A stretch of 59,982 nt of DNA, taken from the NCBI RefSeq assembly GCF_017592335.1, contig NZ_JACNMP010000021.1:1-59982 (forward strand), given 5' to 3'. Shown here in pieces: positions 1 to 11,518 of this stretch (positions are counted from its first letter, which is position 1; every line of letters starts with the position of its first letter). The stretch comes from Pseudaestuariivita rosea. GTDB lineage: Bacteria > Pseudomonadota > Alphaproteobacteria > Rhodobacterales > Rhodobacteraceae. Under the pieces are notes generated by a model that did no database searches, was not told where the DNA came from, and was given only the letters and a program-made list of their open reading frames with translations. Position numbers and translations under genes: made by a program.

Positions 1-86
1 CGACGCAAAGATCCTGAAAATGAGAGAGGAGATCAAAAAGAAGACAATCCAAACACGTCGCTTGCAGCACCAATCAGCTGCCGCAT

Positions 87-182
87 AAACTCAAACTCAA
101 ACTCAAACTCAAACTCAAACTCAAACTCAAACTCAAACTGAAACTCAAACTGAAACTGAAACTGAAACTGAAACTGAAACTG
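87..182. repeat. Hexanucleotide tandem array, 16 units
   Basis: Sixteen perfect-length 6-bp units follow one another without interruption. Units 1-8 are AAACTC, unit 9 is AAACTG, unit 10 is AAACTC and units 11-16 are AAACTG. All three frames are simple dipeptide repeats (KL, TQ/TE or NS), and two of them meet stop codons at or near the array. The array sits immediately upstream of the point where homology to a serine recombinase begins. It looks like slippage-expanded DNA at a junction rather than a coding repeat. It is not a CRISPR, because there are no spacers. Confidence 0.9.
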
Positions 183-231
183 AACCAGAGCCTCCACTAC
201 CAAACAGCCTCAGTTCTCCGAAAAACTCTGA

Positions 232-1161
<930 letters not shown>

Positions 1162-1172
1162 CCAACAGTGGC

Positions 1173-1201
1173 TAGTTATGCCAAGTTGTCAGCAGGTTCA
1201 A
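1173..1201 (-). promoter_or_regulatory. Promoter of tRNA-fMet
   Basis: Read on the minus strand, TTGAAC (plus 1196-1201) and TAACTA (plus 1173-1178) are separated by exactly 17 bp. The -10 box ends 11 bp before the mature tRNA 5' end. This fits a sigma-70 promoter. It was read by eye only. Confidence 0.6.
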
Positions 1202-1318
1202 CCCCTGTCTGGGACAAAATGTAACCGATTTATTACAAGGCGACGTAAGCCCTTTGTTTCTTGATCTGCCGCGCAAAACTTTAATCTATCTTGCTCGAAG
1301 GGCTTCTGATTTTGTCAG

Positions 1319-2251
1319 TCATCGCATACCCGCTTTGGGCATGTTGTCGGATGATAGATACAGGAACTCTGCGGATTGTCGGACGACCTGTGACAGTTGC
1401 AGCAGTTGCTTTGCCATCGGGCTGGTCTTGCGCCAGATCATTCCGATGGTCCGCGATGGTTGAGGTTCTTTAAATCGGGCGACCGAGACGGCGGCTGATC
1501 GTCGTTCTACTGATAGCGCCATTTCCGGGATCAATGTGACGCCTATGCCGACGCTGACCATCTGAACCAGAGTTGATAGCGAACTGCCTTCCAGCATTTC
1601 ACGCGGCAGCGCAGATTGGATGTTGCAGAACGACAGGGCCTGATCGCGAAAGCAGTGGCCCTCCTCTAACAGCAACAGGCGCATTTCGCGCAGGGCGTCG
1701 CGATCAGGGGTCGGTTTGTTCTGATCTGCCATAGGCCTGACAAGAACGAAATTTTCCTTGAACAATTCGACCTCGGTAAAGGATGGCTCGGACACGGGCA
1801 AGGCGACAATCGCAGCGTCCAGGCGGCCCCGTGACAGTTCTTCGATCAGGTTCGGGGTAATCGTTTCGCGCAGATAGATGTCCAGTTCGGTATGCGTTTT
1901 TGACAGCTCGCTGATCAGCGTAGGCAACAGATAGGGCGCCACCGTCGGAATGACGCCCATGCGCAGCCGGCCCGCCAGTTCATCCTGCGAGGCGCGTGCC
2001 AGATCGCCCAGTTCATCGACCGCCCGCAGAATATCGCGCACGCGTTCTGCAAACTCTTCGCCCAGTGTTGTCAGCCGGACCTGCCGTGCACTGCGTTCAA
2101 ACAGCGTTGCGCCAAGGGTTTCTTCAAGGTCCTTGATCTGAACTGACAAAGCCGGTTGGGTAATGGAACAGACAGCCGCAGCGTGTCCGAAATGCCCGTG
2201 CCGGGCCAGGGCCTCAAAATATCGAAGCTGTTTCAGGGTTAAATTCTTCAT
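1319..2251 (-). CDS. oxyR: Hydrogen-peroxide-sensing LysR regulator OxyR
   Basis: A LysR-type activator of 310 residues. The N-terminal winged helix (MKNLTLKQLRYFEALARHGHF and on to about residue 60) is followed by a substrate-fold sensor domain. The peroxide-reactive pair is present as GHCFRDQALSFC, Cys200 and Cys209 from this start, matching C199/C208 of E. coli OxyR in place and spacing. The gene is divergent from katG, the classic OxyR target, so it probably controls katG from the shared intergenic region. I chose the ATG at 2251: it gives the usual family N-terminus and leaves the palindrome at 2260-2276 outside the gene. A GTG at 2269 would add six residues. No strong ribosome site is seen for either start. 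Confidence 0.92.
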   Translation of the reverse strand: MKNLTLKQLRYFEALARHGHFGHAAAVCSITQPALSVQIKDLEETLGATLFERSARQVRLTTLGEEFAERVRDILRAVDELGDLARASQDELAGRLRMGVIPTVAPYLLPTLISELSKTHTELDIYLRETITPNLIEELSRGRLDAAIVALPVSEPSFTEVELFKENFVLVRPMADQNKPTPDRDALREMRLLLLEEGHCFRDQALSFCNIQSALPREMLEGSSLSTLVQMVSVGIGVTLIPEMALSVERRSAAVSVARFKEPQPSRTIGMIWRKTSPMAKQLLQLSQVVRQSAEFLYLSSDNMPKAGMR

Positions 2252-2259
2252 AAGGGAAA

Positions 2260-2276
2260 CTAATCGCACCTATTAG
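2260..2276. promoter_or_regulatory. Putative OxyR operator
   Basis: CTAAT-N7-ATTAG is a perfect inverted repeat with the T-N11-A geometry of LysR-family sites. It lies 9 bp upstream of the preferred oxyR start, in the oxyR-katG divergent interval. A role in autorepression and in katG activation is inferred from position. Confidence 0.5.
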
Positions 2277-2388
2277 TTTATTCAACTTAATCTTATGATT
2301 GTCGTCTGGTAAACTATTAACTGAACATCGGAGTTATCAATATGTCAGATCATTCGACTATCGCGGCCTGACGATTTTCCTCTGATGA

Positions 2389-4647
<2,259 letters not shown>

Positions 4648-4675
4648 GTTCACCGTCACAGACCAACATAAAAAA

Positions 4676-4704
4676 CGACACCTCGATTTTTCATTGAGGT
4701 GTCG
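4676..4704. terminator. Bidirectional rho-independent terminator
   Basis: CGACACCTC and GAGGTGTCG form a perfect 9-bp stem with an 11-nt loop. On the minus strand the stem is followed by TTTTTT, so it ends the 4748-7039 gene. On the plus strand it is followed by CATTTT, a weaker tail, ending katG. The two convergent genes share it. Confidence 0.85.
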
Positions 4705-4747
4705 CATTTTCGAACCGGCACCGAAATGCCGCAAAGCCCTTCTTGAC

Positions 4748-7039
4748 TTATAGCGGGTTATCCACGCGGGCGGTCAGCATAACCGTGCCACGACAATTCT
4801 GGGGCCATCGCAATTCGATCTCGCTTCCTGATGCACCTTGGCTCAGTTCAACATAGGGCTGCGAATAAATCGTGGTGTTACCGCTGCTGATCGGGCCATC
4901 GTTAACCACACTTTCACACCAACGTGCGCGACCCCCAAATGGCAGATGTGGCGCAAGATCGATCCGCCAGACCGACTGGTCAGAATTCTGTTCATGCCGG
5001 ATGGATACCGGGTTCTGTGTGACTTCATCGACTGAGTTATAGGTATTCCCCTCAATCAAAATATTCCGCAGCCGGTTATAGTTCAGATCAGCAAAGCTGG
5101 TGTCCACCTTTTCGATCCGCCGAATATTGTTGTTCAACGATTTGTAGACATTGCAGGACATGTTCAGCCCGTGCACAAAATGTCCCGCGCCATAGGGCTT
5201 GATTACAAAGAAGCTGAAGTCGCTTGATACATCGTTGCAGGTAAAGATGTTACCCGTAACAGTCAGCCCGCCGAATGAGAACTGTGAATTATACTCAGGC
5301 GTTGGATCGTGTTCGTTGGTCCATTCGATGAAGTTGTTATCGATGTAATTGCCAGTGATCGCCGATTTCACATTTGGCGTGGTGAAGATAAGACCACCGA
5401 TTGCAACGCCTTCGGGTTCGTCATCGCCCTGAAACCAGTGATTGCCCACAATCAGATTGCCTTCACCGCACAGCATCGCAAAGTGCTTGAACTTCATCGC
5501 GCGGTTGTTGCGCAGCTTGACGTCGTTCTTATTGGCGTTCAGCGCAACCGTTGTCCGATCCTGAACCCGCAAAGCGGTCTCATTCGACAAGAATTGGCAG
5601 GCCTCGATAATCATGCCTTGGCAGGCCGAACCGGCTGATGTGATCCCACGATCCTTGGGTTTGTTGATCGTGCAATTGTGCATCTCAAAAATGCTGCCGG
5701 ACTTCGCCATGATCAGGCCACTGCTGCGCCCGTTACACTGCAGCTCGATGCTGTCCAGAACCAGTCTGGAATATCTTTCAAACCCCAGGAAATCCAACAG
5801 ATACTTGAACCGCTTGAAGGTATAGGTCTGGGTACCGGCTGCACCATAAAGCGGTTGTGTCAGCGTCAGTGTGCCTGCTGCGATGTTGCGATCAGCCACG
5901 TAAACCTCACGCCCCACGCCGTTGCCTTCGATCAGTGAACCCACCTCAATGTTTGCGACATTCACTACATTTATCAGCATGCGGTCGTTCTGTATCGAAT
6001 AGGATGCGGTTGATGTGACCTCGGTCGTGTCCCAGCCACTGCTGGATAGGGCGTCCAACTGGCCATTCCGGATCACCCGACGGATCTGATAGGCATCGCG
6101 ATTGTTGACCGCCGCCTGCATATCAATCGGACGATCCAGTTGAACCCGGCGACCACCCATATCCAGACTTTCATGATCACCGCTGTTCAGCATCGCCTGA
6201 AACGCTTTTTCGAAGGCCCGGCGTTCGTCCTTGAAGGCTTCGATATAGGTTGGCAGATCGAAGTTTTTGCGCAGGTTCAACCTGTTTTCGTCAGGCATGA
6301 TAATACGGCCTTCGAACCGAATGCGGGAATCGATCGTGACGTCATCGGCCAGCAGATATGTTCCCTCTGGCACCACGATGACCCGACCGTTGGCAGCCCG
6401 ATCTGCGGCCTCAAACGCCGCAGCGTCATTGGCCACGCCATCACCAATTGCGCCGTAATCCTGAACGTCGACAATATCGATCATGTCCCGCAGGAACAGG
6501 TTTGTTACATCTTCAATGATCAGATCATCGATCCGCACAACACCCCCGGCAGGTCCGGTCAGATCCAGACCGAAGTGGCCATAAACCACGTCACTGTTCC
6601 ACGGCATGTCGACGCCGTCCCGTGTGCCGGTTCCGACGATCGCCGATACCTCAACCACCTGACCGTATTGCGTCAAACTTGTCGCCGGGCCCACGGCGGT
6701 CAGTCCCGTCACATTCGACCCGCCAGCATCCCCGGCCCAACCGGCAATACGAACGTTGGGCAGGTTGCCCGCAATCGCCTTGATCCTGGCCGTCACTCGC
6801 AGATAGCACCCCGGCAAAATCGGCGTCTGCCCCATATAGCGCAGCTTCTGCACGTCCAACTCGGTCTTGACCATCTCAAGACAGCCGCCAAAGTCCTGAT
6901 CGGCCGGCACAAAAGCCGCGTTCGCAGCGCCGTCATACGTATCCGATCCGGGCGTTCCGTCGCCGCTGGACCATTGATCCAAACCAAATTGGAATGCGGG
7001 CGGCATAAAGACCAACCCATCGGTGATTGCTTTGTTCAT
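4748..7039 (-). CDS. Large parallel beta-helix protein, possible gene-transfer-agent/phage spike
   Basis: A protein of 763 residues starting MNKAITDGLVFMPP. AAAGGGG lies 5-6 nt before this ATG, which is why the 100-codon longer frame was not used. The first ~230 residues look like a beta-sandwich or carbohydrate-binding region. Near residue 240, DYGAIGDGVANDAAAFEAAD is the signature that opens pectate-lyase-type (GH28-related) right-handed beta-helices. Asn-rich repeat turns (NCTI, NNFI, GNIFTCND, NVYKSLNNNIRR) follow up to about residue 680. No signal peptide is seen, which argues against a secreted lyase and for a virion-type spike. From memory, the head-spike genes of the Rhodobacter gene transfer agent lie outside its main cluster and encode proteins of this kind. 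The fold is fairly sure; the spike role is a hypothesis. Confidence 0.75.
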   Translation of the reverse strand: MNKAITDGLVFMPPAFQFGLDQWSSGDGTPGSDTYDGAANAAFVPADQDFGGCLEMVKTELDVQKLRYMGQTPILPGCYLRVTARIKAIAGNLPNVRIAGWAGDAGGSNVTGLTAVGPATSLTQYGQVVEVSAIVGTGTRDGVDMPWNSDVVYGHFGLDLTGPAGGVVRIDDLIIEDVTNLFLRDMIDIVDVQDYGAIGDGVANDAAAFEAADRAANGRVIVVPEGTYLLADDVTIDSRIRFEGRIIMPDENRLNLRKNFDLPTYIEAFKDERRAFEKAFQAMLNSGDHESLDMGGRRVQLDRPIDMQAAVNNRDAYQIRRVIRNGQLDALSSSGWDTTEVTSTASYSIQNDRMLINVVNVANIEVGSLIEGNGVGREVYVADRNIAAGTLTLTQPLYGAAGTQTYTFKRFKYLLDFLGFERYSRLVLDSIELQCNGRSSGLIMAKSGSIFEMHNCTINKPKDRGITSAGSACQGMIIEACQFLSNETALRVQDRTTVALNANKNDVKLRNNRAMKFKHFAMLCGEGNLIVGNHWFQGDDEPEGVAIGGLIFTTPNVKSAITGNYIDNNFIEWTNEHDPTPEYNSQFSFGGLTVTGNIFTCNDVSSDFSFFVIKPYGAGHFVHGLNMSCNVYKSLNNNIRRIEKVDTSFADLNYNRLRNILIEGNTYNSVDEVTQNPVSIRHEQNSDQSVWRIDLAPHLPFGGRARWCESVVNDGPISSGNTTIYSQPYVELSQGASGSEIELRWPQNCRGTVMLTARVDNPL

Positions 7040-7178
7040 CAAAACCCCTTTCAGGCCGCAAGGGACAGGCCTGCGCGCTATCCTTCTCTTAGCCGTTTGC
7101 ACGGAAATCCCTGATCCGAAGACCCTGCGCCTTCGGTTGCGAAAAGAAGTATCAACGAATGGTAAACAGCTTCTCATA

Positions 7179-7192
7179 CCACCGTACGGTGG
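7179..7192. promoter_or_regulatory. 14-bp perfect palindrome of unknown role
   Basis: CCACCGTACGGTGG lies in the divergent interval between the beta-helix gene (start 7039) and the small membrane gene at 7254. It could be an operator for one or both genes. No bound protein can be named. Confidence 0.35.
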
Positions 7193-7253
7193 GTCGCCGG
7201 GACGATTTTGCATCTTGCAGCCGGGGAACCAGCGCGATACCGACAGTGCTATC

Positions 7254-7628
7254 GTGATCCGGTTTTTTGCCCATATCGCATTGCTGCCCCGCGGTCTTTT
7301 GATCGCCTGTATCGTCTTGGGCGTTCTTGTCCCGCGTATGGGGGCCGTCATCGGCGAAGCTGTCGGGCTTCAGACCTTTGTGATCTGCACGGGCGATGGC
7401 TTGCGGGCCGTCACTCTTGACCAAAACGGTGATCCAATCGAAACCGAGATCGAAGATCACGGTCCATGCCTTGCCGCCATTGTGCAGGCGCAACTGACCG
7501 CACCGCCGTCTGCATGGCAGCGATTGATTGGTCAGCCCGACGGCCCGCCCAAGGCACTCGGCACAATCATAACCACAACTGTCTGGGATGGCCCGCCGCC
7601 CAAAAGGGGACCCCCTGCGATCGTCTGA
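7254..7628 (+). CDS. Small membrane-anchored protein, DUF2946-like
   Basis: A 124-residue product from the GTG at 7254. One hydrophobic N-terminal segment (LLIACIVLGVLVPRMG) is followed by a short periplasmic-looking region with FVICTGDGLRAVTLDQNGDP, a Cys-containing pattern I associate with small DUF2946-type proteins found beside metal-uptake and PepSY genes. The frame is open back to 7023, and no ribosome site settles the start. It ends 37 nt before the PepSY gene, so the two are probably cotranscribed. Reality of the gene is likely; family name and start are uncertain. Confidence 0.55.
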   Translation: MIRFFAHIALLPRGLLIACIVLGVLVPRMGAVIGEAVGLQTFVICTGDGLRAVTLDQNGDPIETEIEDHGPCLAAIVQAQLTAPPSAWQRLIGQPDGPPKALGTIITTTVWDGPPPKRGPPAIV

Positions 7629-7665
7629 AATCATTCAATTTTCAACGATACTGATAGGAAAACCT

Positions 7666-8964
7666 ATGACAGAAATCTCCGCCTCGGGCCCCGAGCGGCG
7701 TGATGCTGCACATGGCGGCACTCTTTACCGCATGGTATGGAAATGGCACTTTCTCGCTTCACTTTATGTCTTGCCGTTTATGGCAATGCTGTCGCTGACC
7801 GGCGGCATTTATCTGTACAAACCACAAATCGAAGCCTGGCTTTATGCCGACCGCATGACCGTCACCCCGCAGGACGACACGCTATCGCTTGAAGAACAGG
7901 CAGCCACACTACAGGTCGGTCGCATCCGCGGCATCACGCTGACAGGTGCCGACGATACCTCAACCGTCATCGAATATGATACATCTGATGGTGTCCGTTC
8001 ATTGGCCTGGGTCAACCCATATGACGGAAATATTCTAGGTAGTGTCGCTCGTGATGAAATGGCTATGCAGGTCGTCCGCAAGATACATGGCGAACTGCTT
8101 TTGGGCGATTTCGGCACTAAGTTTGTAGAACTGGCCGCACATTGGGCTGTGGTCATGTTTGTCACCGGCATCATCCTGTGGTGGCCGCGTGGATCACGCC
8201 GCCTGTCCGACGCCATACGCCCGCCGCGCGGATCACCCAAAACACGCAACTGGTGGCGCGAAACACATCTGTTCACCGGTATGCTGGCCACTATTTTGAT
8301 CGTTCCTATCATAATTTCCGGTCTGCCATGGACCGATATCTGGGGCGGCAGTCTTGATCGCGTGCAGCAGGCGACCGGGCAATCCTCAAAAAGCCTGCGG
8401 TTTGGCAGCGACACCCCGAAAAGCCTGGCGTCCCAGGGGGATACGATCCCTTGGGCACAAGTTATTGAGACCGCAAGGGCCCAGGATCTGGTTTATCCAT
8501 TGGAAATGCGTCCGCCCCGTAAAGCCGATGACGCCTTCTGGATCCGCAGCGCCTCAACCAACAGGACCGATCAGACCGAACTGGTCATCGACCGCTACAG
8601 TGGCGCCGTGTTGGCCCGTGTTGATTTTGCTGATAATCCGCCCGTCGCTAGGGCTGTCAGTTGGGGTATTTCGTTCCATCAGGGCGAAGCCTACGGCTGG
8701 TTGAATCTGGCCCAGAACACCATCGCAGCGATACTGGGCGTCGCCCTGTCGCTGTCAGGGTTTGTCGCCTGGTGGAAACGACGGCCTGCGGGATCATTAG
8801 GCGTGCCTGCAGCGCCTGAGGCATCGCTGGGAACCGGAATGATCATACTGGCCATCGCCCTGATGATCCTGTTCCCGTTGATGGGCGCATCCCTGATCAT
8901 CGTTCTAATCCTGGATTGGCTGATCTTTCAAAGGGTTGGATGGTTTCGACCTAAAGCACTCTGA
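7666..8964 (+). CDS. PepSY-associated transmembrane protein
   Basis: A 432-residue inner-membrane protein of the PepSY_TM type, a group often linked to iron-siderophore reduction or metal uptake. The start MTEISASGPERRD was chosen because AGGAAAA lies just before this ATG; 26 upstream codons are left out. Five membrane segments are visible: FLASLYVLPFMAMLSLTGGI, then AHWAVVMFVTGIILWW, ATILIVPIIISGLPW, TIAAILGVALSLSGFVAWW, and a long double segment at the C-terminus. Two extracytoplasmic PepSY-like stretches lie between them. HWAVVMFVTG and the FHQGEAYGW region carry conserved His residues. No TonB receptor gene is adjacent, so the substrate is unknown. Confidence 0.85.
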   Translation: MTEISASGPERRDAAHGGTLYRMVWKWHFLASLYVLPFMAMLSLTGGIYLYKPQIEAWLYADRMTVTPQDDTLSLEEQAATLQVGRIRGITLTGADDTSTVIEYDTSDGVRSLAWVNPYDGNILGSVARDEMAMQVVRKIHGELLLGDFGTKFVELAAHWAVVMFVTGIILWWPRGSRRLSDAIRPPRGSPKTRNWWRETHLFTGMLATILIVPIIISGLPWTDIWGGSLDRVQQATGQSSKSLRFGSDTPKSLASQGDTIPWAQVIETARAQDLVYPLEMRPPRKADDAFWIRSASTNRTDQTELVIDRYSGAVLARVDFADNPPVARAVSWGISFHQGEAYGWLNLAQNTIAAILGVALSLSGFVAWWKRRPAGSLGVPAAPEASLGTGMIILAIALMILFPLMGASLIIVLILDWLIFQRVGWFRPKAL

Positions 8965-9017
8965 CAAAAAGGCTGGTCCGGCACCGGGCCACAAAATCAT
9001 CGAAAAAGGATATCAAA

Positions 9018-9851
9018 ATGGACAGACGCACTTTTACCGCCATCGCAGCCCTTGGTTTGATAGCTGCACCTACGCTGCGATCACAGGCGAACCAACCGTT
9101 ACCAACGGGATCAGTTCGGGAAAATCTGGACACACCCTTGCATGATATGTCGGGCTGGCCCGAAGACTGGGTGGGCGATGAACAGGTTGTCATGCTGGCC
9201 TATCCAGGTATGACTGCGCTGGATCTGGTCGGGCCACAGTACATGTTTGGCAGTCTTTGGGGCGCGACTGTAAAGGTTGCTGCCAAAACTCTGGACCCCA
9301 TTGTCAGTGACACCAGATTGACAATTCTACCGGATGTCACGTTCGAACAAGCCCATGATCGCCCTGATATCCTGTTCGTACCCGGTGGTATCAGCGGTAC
9401 ATTGAACGCGATGGAGGATCAGGAAACGGTCGATTTTCTGGCGTCTCGGGGCGCGGCGGCGTCCTATGTCACGTCTGTCTGCACAGGGGCGCTTTTGCTG
9501 GGTCAGGCCGGACTGCTTGATGGGTATCGGGTCGCAACCCACTGGCTGTCGGCGTCCGTCATGGATGCCTTTGGTGCCACCGCAGTCAACGAACGCGTCG
9601 TTCGCGACCGAAACCGCATCACAGGCGGTGGTGTCACGGCGGGTATCGATTTCGGCCTGGCCATGATCAAGGAATTGCGCGGTACCGAATACGCCCAAAG
9701 CATACAGCTTCTGGCCGAATACGCGCCCGAGCCACCTTTGAACGCGGGTACCCTGGAAACCGCCCCTGCAGATGTGACCGAACGAATGACCGCCATGTTT
9801 GCCGGTTTTGAAACCCACGCCCGGGCGGTGGCCGACCTAAGGCTGAAGTAG
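9018..9851 (+). CDS. Tat-exported DJ-1/PfpI family protein
   Basis: A 277-residue protein. The N-terminus MDRRTFTAIAALGLIAAPT is a twin-arginine signal peptide. The rest is a class I glutamine-amidotransferase-like DJ-1/PfpI domain with ILFVPGGISGT and the nucleophile elbow VTSVCTGALLLGQAGLLDG, closest in pattern to isonitrile-hydratase-like and AraC-linked members. The cysteine of CTG would be the catalytic residue. AAAGGA precedes the start. Export of a DJ-1 fold is uncommon. The 3' end overlaps the convergent dehydrogenase gene by 15 bp. The substrate is unknown. Confidence 0.8.
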   Translation: MDRRTFTAIAALGLIAAPTLRSQANQPLPTGSVRENLDTPLHDMSGWPEDWVGDEQVVMLAYPGMTALDLVGPQYMFGSLWGATVKVAAKTLDPIVSDTRLTILPDVTFEQAHDRPDILFVPGGISGTLNAMEDQETVDFLASRGAAASYVTSVCTGALLLGQAGLLDGYRVATHWLSASVMDAFGATAVNERVVRDRNRITGGGVTAGIDFGLAMIKELRGTEYAQSIQLLAEYAPEPPLNAGTLETAPADVTERMTAMFAGFETHARAVADLRLK

Positions 9852-10787
9852 CACTTTAGGCGCTGCAACCTGTCCCAAGGCCAGTTCGGCAAAGGCCTTG
9901 GGTCCCTCTTCCAGCGGGCGGGTTTCGGTTAGCGCCTCAAGGTGATCACTCACGGGCAGTCGCCCATCAAAAATCGCCTGGGCCGTGTCCCGAAAATCAT
10001 CAGCGGTATAGGTGTAAGTACCGAAAAACGTGATTTCCTGCAGCGTCGCATAGCGCGGATCAAATCCGCCGTTTCCCCCGCCCAGGCCGATATGGGCAAT
10101 CACACCACCGGGACGCACGTGCGAAAAGGCGGTGGTGCGGGTGGCATCAATGCCCACGGCGTCAATCACTGTGTCGGCCATAACCGGACTATCCAGAACA
10201 TCTACATCAGGCAAATCCATCAGACGCTTTGCACGGTCCGTATTTGGCTCAACAACCGTCACCCTATCCGCGCCCATCGCGCGCAGTGACAAAGCTGCAC
10301 CCAGTCCGATTGCGCCGCCGCCCAGCACCATCGCCTCACCCAACGGCGCGATGTTCATGGCCAATCGAACCGCATGCAAGCCGCAGGCAATCGGTTCAGT
10401 CAGCGACGCGGCCTCAAGCGGGATACCATCTAGAACAGGCACGCAGTTCGCCTTTGGCGCAGAAACAACCTCAGCAAATCCGCCCGGCCGCGGGGGCATC
10501 GACAAGATCTGGCGGTCAGGGCAAAGGTTGTCGCGGCCCGTCGTGCAATACTTACAGACGCCACATGTGACCAGCGGATTAACTGTGACCGGCCGACCAT
10601 CGCTATCCCATCCGGCGACTTCATGTCCCAGCACGATAGGCGTGGGTCTGCGGGGATCATGGCCTGCATAGGCGTGCATATCTGATCCGCATATCCCACA
10701 GAACGCCACGCGGATGGCATTGTTCTCGGGCTCAGAAACCTCTTGCATTTCCAAGGCGTTAGGGGCGGTCTGAACAAGGGCCCTCAT
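9837..10787 (-). CDS. Zinc-dependent medium-chain dehydrogenase, HpsP/HpsO-like
   Basis: A 316-residue MDR alcohol dehydrogenase. Catalytic zinc ligands are C33 (GICGSD) and H55-E56 (LGHE). Structural zinc is held by C75, C78, C81 and C89. The nucleotide-binding loop is GGGAIGLG. It is last in a run with an SDR and an HpsN-like dehydrogenase and overlaps the SDR by 4 nt (ATGA). In DHPS degraders an MDR/SDR pair interconverts the two DHPS enantiomers so that HpsN can oxidise one of them. I infer the same role here. Another polyol or sulfonate alcohol is possible. Confidence 0.8.
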   Translation of the reverse strand: MRALVQTAPNALEMQEVSEPENNAIRVAFCGICGSDMHAYAGHDPRRPTPIVLGHEVAGWDSDGRPVTVNPLVTCGVCKYCTTGRDNLCPDRQILSMPPRPGGFAEVVSAPKANCVPVLDGIPLEAASLTEPIACGLHAVRLAMNIAPLGEAMVLGGGAIGLGAALSLRAMGADRVTVVEPNTDRAKRLMDLPDVDVLDSPVMADTVIDAVGIDATRTTAFSHVRPGGVIAHIGLGGGNGGFDPRYATLQEITFFGTYTYTADDFRDTAQAIFDGRLPVSDHLEALTETRPLEEGPKAFAELALGQVAAPKVLLQP

Positions 10788-11518
10788 TTCGCTGTGAACC
10801 CCCCGTCCACATGCAACACCTGGCCCGTCACATAACCAGACGCGTCTGAGGCCAGAAAAACCGCTGGCCCTGTCAGATCATCCAGCACTCCGTTTCGACC
10901 AATACAGGTTTGCGCGGCATTGCGGGCGGCGCGGTCCGGATCGGAAAAGACGGGCCCCGTCAGTTCAGTCGGAAAGAACCCCGGCGCGATGGCGTTGACT
11001 GTGATGCCCTGGGGCGACCAGGCCTCAGCCATGGCGCGGGTCAGTTGGGCGATGCCACCTTTCGACGCGCCATAAGGGATTGAGTTTGGAAAGGCGCGGC
11101 TGGATTGCAGCGATGCAAAAGTGATGATGCGCCCCCAGCCATCCATTGCGGGCATCAGCGCACGCGACAGGAAGAAGGGCACCTTCAGATTCAGGTCCAA
11201 AGTCTTGTCCCAACTGTCATTGCTGATCTGCTCGGCGGGTTCGCGAAAATTCACACCAGCCGCATGCAACACGATCTGCGGCGGGCCAAAGGGACCCGCC
11301 AGATCGCGTGCCAGCGTATCCCAATCGTCGATCTGCAACAGATCAGCGGGGCAGGCCGCGATCCTATCATTGGCCAGTGCCTCAAGCTGATCGGCGCGCC
11401 GGGCAACCGCCACAACCCGGGCCCCGTGATCGGCCAAGGCGCCCGCCAGATGCGCACCGATGCCGGATGAGGCACCGGTGACAACAGCTACACGCCCCGA
11501 CAGATCAAAAAGCCGCAT
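10784..11518 (-). CDS. Short-chain dehydrogenase, HpsO/HpsP-like
   Basis: A 244-residue classical SDR. TGASSGIG (residues 14-21) binds NAD(P). NHAG is replaced by HAAG (85-88). The catalytic Tyr149 and Lys153 are in YGASK. The product ends VDGGFTAK, typical of the family. Its start overlaps the hpsN stop by 1 nt (TGATG) and its stop overlaps the MDR start by 4 nt, so the three dehydrogenases are translationally coupled. It probably acts on one DHPS enantiomer at C2, with the MDR acting on the other. The enantiomer specificity cannot be read from sequence. Confidence 0.82.
   Translation of the reverse strand: MRLFDLSGRVAVVTGASSGIGAHLAGALADHGARVVAVARRADQLEALANDRIAACPADLLQIDDWDTLARDLAGPFGPPQIVLHAAGVNFREPAEQISNDSWDKTLDLNLKVPFFLSRALMPAMDGWGRIITFASLQSSRAFPNSIPYGASKGGIAQLTRAMAEAWSPQGITVNAIAPGFFPTELTGPVFSDPDRAARNAAQTCIGRNGVLDDLTGPAVFLASDASGYVTGQVLHVDGGFTAK

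Noticed and set aside
87-182. Hexamer array as CRISPR or coding repeat
   Set aside because: Units are 6 bp without spacers, and the reading frames are closed by stops nearby.
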